From: GCA-2712985 sp964515905
Lineage (GTDB): Bacteria; Pseudomonadota; Alphaproteobacteria; UBA7887
NCBI GenBank assembly: GCA_964515905.1
Contig: CAZEWK010000035.1
Span: 1 to 64,000 of the forward strand
Reading direction: 5' to 3'
Length of the DNA stretch: 64,000 nucleotides
The stretch's first letter is position 1; every line of letters begins with the position of its first letter. The position numbers and the translations under genes were made by a program. Positions 61,225 to 64,000 of this stretch are shown here, in pieces. The notes beneath the pieces are model-generated. The model saw only the letters and a program-made list of their open reading frames with translations. It was not told where the DNA came from and did no database searches.

Positions 61225-61989
61225 TCAGACTACAACGACCATACCATCAAAGGCAGGTTCGACCCCATTGGGTAATTTCTGTTTGAGTTCACAATAGTCC
61301 AATTCGCCAGCCATATGAGTCAAAATTGCTCTCTTTGGTTTGACAGTGCTAATCCAGTCCAGTGTAAGTTCCAGATGGCCATGAGCGGGCGTTGGATGGT
61401 AACCTAAACAGTCAACAAACCAGCAATCGAGCCCATATAAACAATCAAGCGAAGCTTTAGGAAAAGAATTTACATCGGTACTATATGCCATATCTCCAAG
61501 ACGGAATCCTAGAGTGATACCGTTTCCGTGAATCTGATTAAATGGCACAACAGAGATATCACCTACTTCAAATGGACCGTTGATTTCGTGTCCAACTAGT
61601 GATGGCTTGTACCCAAGCCGCTCCGGCCCACTGTCTTGAAACGCGTAATCAAATCGATGCCTAATATCATTTAATGTTTTCCAATTGGCGTAAATATCAA
61701 TTGGGCCCTTTTTTTTTACGTTGAAGCCCCTTAAATCGTCTATTCCGTGAGTATGATCTGCGTGCGCGTGTGTATAAAGCACAGAGTCTATCTGATCAAT
61801 ATCAGCCTCAAGGCACTGCTCTCTCAAATCAGCCGGGGTATCTATTAGTAAACGTGTATTAGCAGTTTCGACAAATATTGAACTTCGGCGACGTCTATTC
61901 TTTTTATCGGCTGGGTCGCACGCGCCCCAAACCCCACCTAACATTGGCACTCCTGATGATGGTCCACAACCCAACACCGTGATTTTCAT
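61225..61989 (-). CDS. Metallo-beta-lactamase-fold hydrolase, PhnP-like
   Basis: The 254-residue protein is of the PhnP/RNase Z-like branch of the metallo-beta-lactamase fold, in which PhnP cuts cyclic ribose phosphates. It has TVLGCGPSSGVPMLG at the start, the metal motif YTHAHADHTHGIDD near residue 75, MAYSTDVNSFP with a bridging Asp, FVDCLGYHPTPAHGHL and ILTHMAGELDY. No phn genes are near, and this location after tatD is common in alphaproteobacteria where the substrate is unproven. Its ATG overlaps the tatD stop by 4 bases, so the pair is coupled. Confidence 0.9.
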   Translation of the reverse strand: MKITVLGCGPSSGVPMLGGVWGACDPADKKNRRRRSSIFVETANTRLLIDTPADLREQCLEADIDQIDSVLYTHAHADHTHGIDDLRGFNVKKKGPIDIYANWKTLNDIRHRFDYAFQDSGPERLGYKPSLVGHEINGPFEVGDISVVPFNQIHGNGITLGFRLGDMAYSTDVNSFPKASLDCLYGLDCWFVDCLGYHPTPAHGHLELTLDWISTVKPKRAILTHMAGELDYCELKQKLPNGVEPAFDGMVVVV

Positions 61990-62771
61990 GATGGTAGTTT
62001 TGCCCTAGTAAACAAAGAAAAGAAATTCTTACTTGTCTGATTAGCTAATTTATCAGTCTCTATTTCAAGTAAATTCGCCAGGAATTCTGCGGTATGTTGT
62101 ACAAAACTTGGTTCATTTCTTCGACCCCGTTTTGGAACTGGCGCTAAGAATGGCGCATCAGTTTCAACTAAAAGTTTATCCATGGGGATACTCTTTATTA
62201 TATTTCTTAGGCACTCCGCATTTTTAAAAGTGACAATCCCAGCCACCGATATAAACATCCCACATTCCAGAGCTGCATTAGCTAAATATTCCCCCGAGCT
62301 AAAACAATGTATGACACCAGGAAAACTACCTTTACTAACTTCAAATCGTAACAATTCAGCCGTGTCCTCATCGGCGGACCTGCTGTGAATGATTACAGGT
62401 AGACCGCTTTGACGTGAGATAGCAATATGTCTACGAAAGCTTTCTATCTGTAAGTCACGAGGACTATTTTCGTAGTAATAGTCCAAACCAGTTTCGCCGA
62501 CTCCAATGATTTTCTTCTTACGGTTAATTAACTTAAGAATTTTTGCAGGCTCTATCATAATTTCATGTTCAACATTATGAGGGTGGACACCAACGGAGCA
62601 GTAAATATTATTATATTCCTCGGCGATAGACAGAACATCTGAGAATTCCGACAACTTGGTACAGATAGTTTGTATTACTTTCACATCGGCTTCGCGGGAA
62701 CGTTTAATCACGTCACCAAAATCTTCTTCAAAATCGGAAAAATTTAAATGGCAATGGCTATCAACAAGCAT
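61986..62771 (-). CDS. tatD: TatD family metal-dependent hydrolase
   Basis: TatD-type enzymes are TIM-barrel metal hydrolases with DNase activity in several members. The 261-residue protein starts MLVDSHCHLNFSDF with the first two His ligands. GVGETGLDYYYENSP carries the Glu ligand, VIIHSRSADEDT a further His, VIHCFSSG another, and LVETDAPFLAPVPKRGRRNEP the Asp, which is the family signature. A GTG at 62783 in frame would add four residues and start 6 bases after the metG stop. ATG 62771 matches the family start and is chosen, with low certainty. Confidence 0.94.
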   Translation of the reverse strand: MLVDSHCHLNFSDFEEDFGDVIKRSREADVKVIQTICTKLSEFSDVLSIAEEYNNIYCSVGVHPHNVEHEIMIEPAKILKLINRKKKIIGVGETGLDYYYENSPRDLQIESFRRHIAISRQSGLPVIIHSRSADEDTAELLRFEVSKGSFPGVIHCFSSGEYLANAALECGMFISVAGIVTFKNAECLRNIIKSIPMDKLLVETDAPFLAPVPKRGRRNEPSFVQHTAEFLANLLEIETDKLANQTSKNFFSLFTRAKLPS

Positions 62772-62789
62772 TTGACTACGCACTTATAC

Positions 62790-64000
62790 TCAGTTCATCG
62801 GTTTTTCTGTGTCTTGAATCCTTGGGAAAATACCTTTGGGTTGTGACAGTGTAGTGCCAGAAAGTAAACGATTGTCAATTCCCAAAAAACTAAACGTTCG
62901 TTCATTCTCCGCCACGCCAAGCTGGTTAAGAAGTTGGGTCGCGGAATTAGGAATAAAGGGTTGCAATAGAATACCAAATTTCCGTATGCATTCAGCTAGG
63001 ACATACAGAACTGTTTGCATTCTTTCTGGGTCAGTTTTTCTAAGGCTCCAAGGGGCTTGATGATCAACATATGAGTTCGCCATCCTAATAATCTTCCATA
63101 TATCTTCTAAGGCTTCGTTACAGGATTGACGCTCTATGGTAGGTCGGATTAATTCTAAAAGCCCTTCAGCTTTCTGCAACAATTCATTGTCGGATTCTAT
63201 AAATTGCCCCGGAATAGGAAATGTTGCGTCACAATTTTTGTAGATCATGGATAATACTCTTTGGCATAAATTACCAAAGTCATTGGATAAATCACTATTT
63301 ACTCGGTGCACTAGGGCTGCTTCCGAGAAGTCACCATCTTTGCCAAAAGGTACTTCTCTAAGCAAGAAATATCTTACTGCATCTATTCCAAATTCTTCTA
63401 CTAAAGCAAAAGGATCTACAACATTCTTAAGACTCTTTGACATCTTTTGGCCGTTGACTGTCCACCATCCATGGGCGAATACACGCTGTGGAGGTTCGAG
63501 GCCTGCTGACATAAGAAATGCCGGCCAATAAACGGCGTGGAAACGAAGTATATCTTTACCAACAACATGCACATTTGCAGGCCAATATTTAGTAAATAAG
63601 TCACTAGAAGTGTTTGGATAGCCGCTGGCTGTAATGTAATTAGTTAGCGCATCAAGCCAAACATACATTATGTGATGTTCATTCTCTGGAACCGATATTC
63701 CCCATTTAAAGCTCGTCCGGGATACAGATAAGTCTTGGAGCCCTCCTTTTACAAAGCTTATAACTTCATTTCTACGAGACTCTGGTAGGATAAAATCTGG
63801 TTTATCTTCATAAAATTTTTGTAAACGATCGCCCCACTCTGATAACCGAAAAAAGTAACTCGGTTCTTCTACCCACTCGACGGGAGCTCCCGAGGGAGCC
63901 AATAGTTGGTCGGGAACTTCATCTGATTTGGTAAGTTCGTTTTCAGTAAAAAAAGCTTCATCGCGGATAGAGTACCAACCAGAATAACTTCCTAAATAAA
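62790..64000 (-). CDS. metG: Methionine--tRNA ligase (partial, N-terminus outside window)
   Basis: MetG charges initiator and elongator tRNA with methionine. The frame is open to the right edge: beyond the first internal TTG (63902) coding continues as YLGSYSGWYSIRDEAF and onward, a known MetG segment, so the start is outside. About 403 residues are seen. They include APVEWVEEPSYFFRLS, YVWLDALTNYITASGYP, KDILRFHAVYWPAFLMSAG and the KMSKS loop GQKMSKSLKNVVDPF, then the helical anticodon domain with a conserved Trp in HQAPWSLRK. The HIGH motif is not in view. tatD follows closely, as in many bacteria. Confidence 0.96.
   Translation of the reverse strand, partial: YLGSYSGWYSIRDEAFFTENELTKSDEVPDQLLAPSGAPVEWVEEPSYFFRLSEWGDRLQKFYEDKPDFILPESRRNEVISFVKGGLQDLSVSRTSFKWGISVPENEHHIMYVWLDALTNYITASGYPNTSSDLFTKYWPANVHVVGKDILRFHAVYWPAFLMSAGLEPPQRVFAHGWWTVNGQKMSKSLKNVVDPFALVEEFGIDAVRYFLLREVPFGKDGDFSEAALVHRVNSDLSNDFGNLCQRVLSMIYKNCDATFPIPGQFIESDNELLQKAEGLLELIRPTIERQSCNEALEDIWKIIRMANSYVDHQAPWSLRKTDPERMQTVLYVLAECIRKFGILLQPFIPNSATQLLNQLGVAENERTFSFLGIDNRLLSGTTLSQPKGIFPRIQDTEKPMN

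Noticed and set aside
1..64000. Search for tRNA, rRNA, CRISPR, insertion sequence, prophage, toxin-antitoxin or defence genes
   Set aside because: No gap is large enough or structured enough for them. The only toxin-like name, RatA, is the Coq10 homologue behind lipA, where a ubiquinone role is more likely.

Overview
The window is chromosomal core DNA from an alphaproteobacterium, most likely near the Rhodospirillales or a related AT-leaning marine lineage. This is inferred from gene order and family traits; no database search was possible. The alphaproteobacterial marks are: the run dnaE-rpsB-tsf-pyrH-frr-uppS-cdsA-dxr-rseP-bamA with the lpx genes behind it; LpxI in place of LpxH; a fused IspD-IspF; the pair NtrBC/NtrYX between dusB and trkA-trkH-dat-hfq-hflX; a LexA box of the GTTC-N7-GTTC type; and Coq10 directly behind lipA. 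Gaps are short, many genes overlap by 1-17 bases, and AT-rich codons and non-ATG starts are common. I see no tRNA, rRNA, CRISPR array, insertion sequence, prophage or defence island.

Layout. 1-15.5 kb (+): end of dnaE, the translation genes rpsB-tsf-pyrH-frr, then isoprenoid, phospholipid and envelope genes (uppS, cdsA, dxr, rseP, bamA, skp, lpxD, fabZ, lpxA, lpxI, lpxB) and gloA. 15.5-27.9 kb (mostly -): gltA, gltX, lexA, moeA-moaC, trpC-trpD-trpG, a YibQ-like deacetylase relative on the opposite strand, trpE and ppiD. 28-39.8 kb (+): tpiA, secG, pyrG, kdsA, eno, ftsB, the pyruvate dehydrogenase genes pdhA-pdhB-pdhC-lpd, lipA and coq10. 39.8-42 kb (-): pncC, pgpA, ispDF. 42.1-57.2 kb (+): dusB, ntrB, ntrC, ntrY, ntrX, trkA, trkH, dat, hfq, hflX, groES, groEL. 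57.3-60 kb: a small, less conserved catabolic patch (2-keto-4-pentenoate hydratase family, YdfG-like dehydrogenase, 3-hydroxyisobutyrate dehydrogenase family). 60-64 kb (-): mazG, a small orphan membrane protein, a PhnP-like metallo-hydrolase, tatD and metG, which runs off the edge.

How the genes work together. The first block joins protein synthesis to envelope building: Dxr and UppS feed the isoprenoid carrier, CdsA feeds phospholipid, LpxA/D/I/B with FabZ and KdsA build lipid A and Kdo, and RseP, BamA and Skp handle outer-membrane protein traffic. The middle block links glycolysis (TpiA, Eno) through pyruvate dehydrogenase and lipoate synthesis to citrate synthase. The Ntr block senses nitrogen or redox state beside the Trk potassium system and Hfq. 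Regulation readable in the DNA includes a CIRCE operator and a TTGACA/TATATG promoter before groES, a LexA box before lexA, and a strong terminator after groEL.

I found no new multi-gene system. The points most worth a second look are: pyrH, which has no ATG, GTG or TTG able to encode its essential N-terminus and appears to start at AUA behind a good ribosome binding site; a nested stem structure before rpsB; mutually exclusive hairpins at the dusB start; an NtrX that lacks GAFTGA and has Gln in place of the Walker B Glu; a YibQ-like protein that has lost its membrane or signal segment and splits trpE from trpGDC; and the absence of comEC from its usual place between gltX and lexA.
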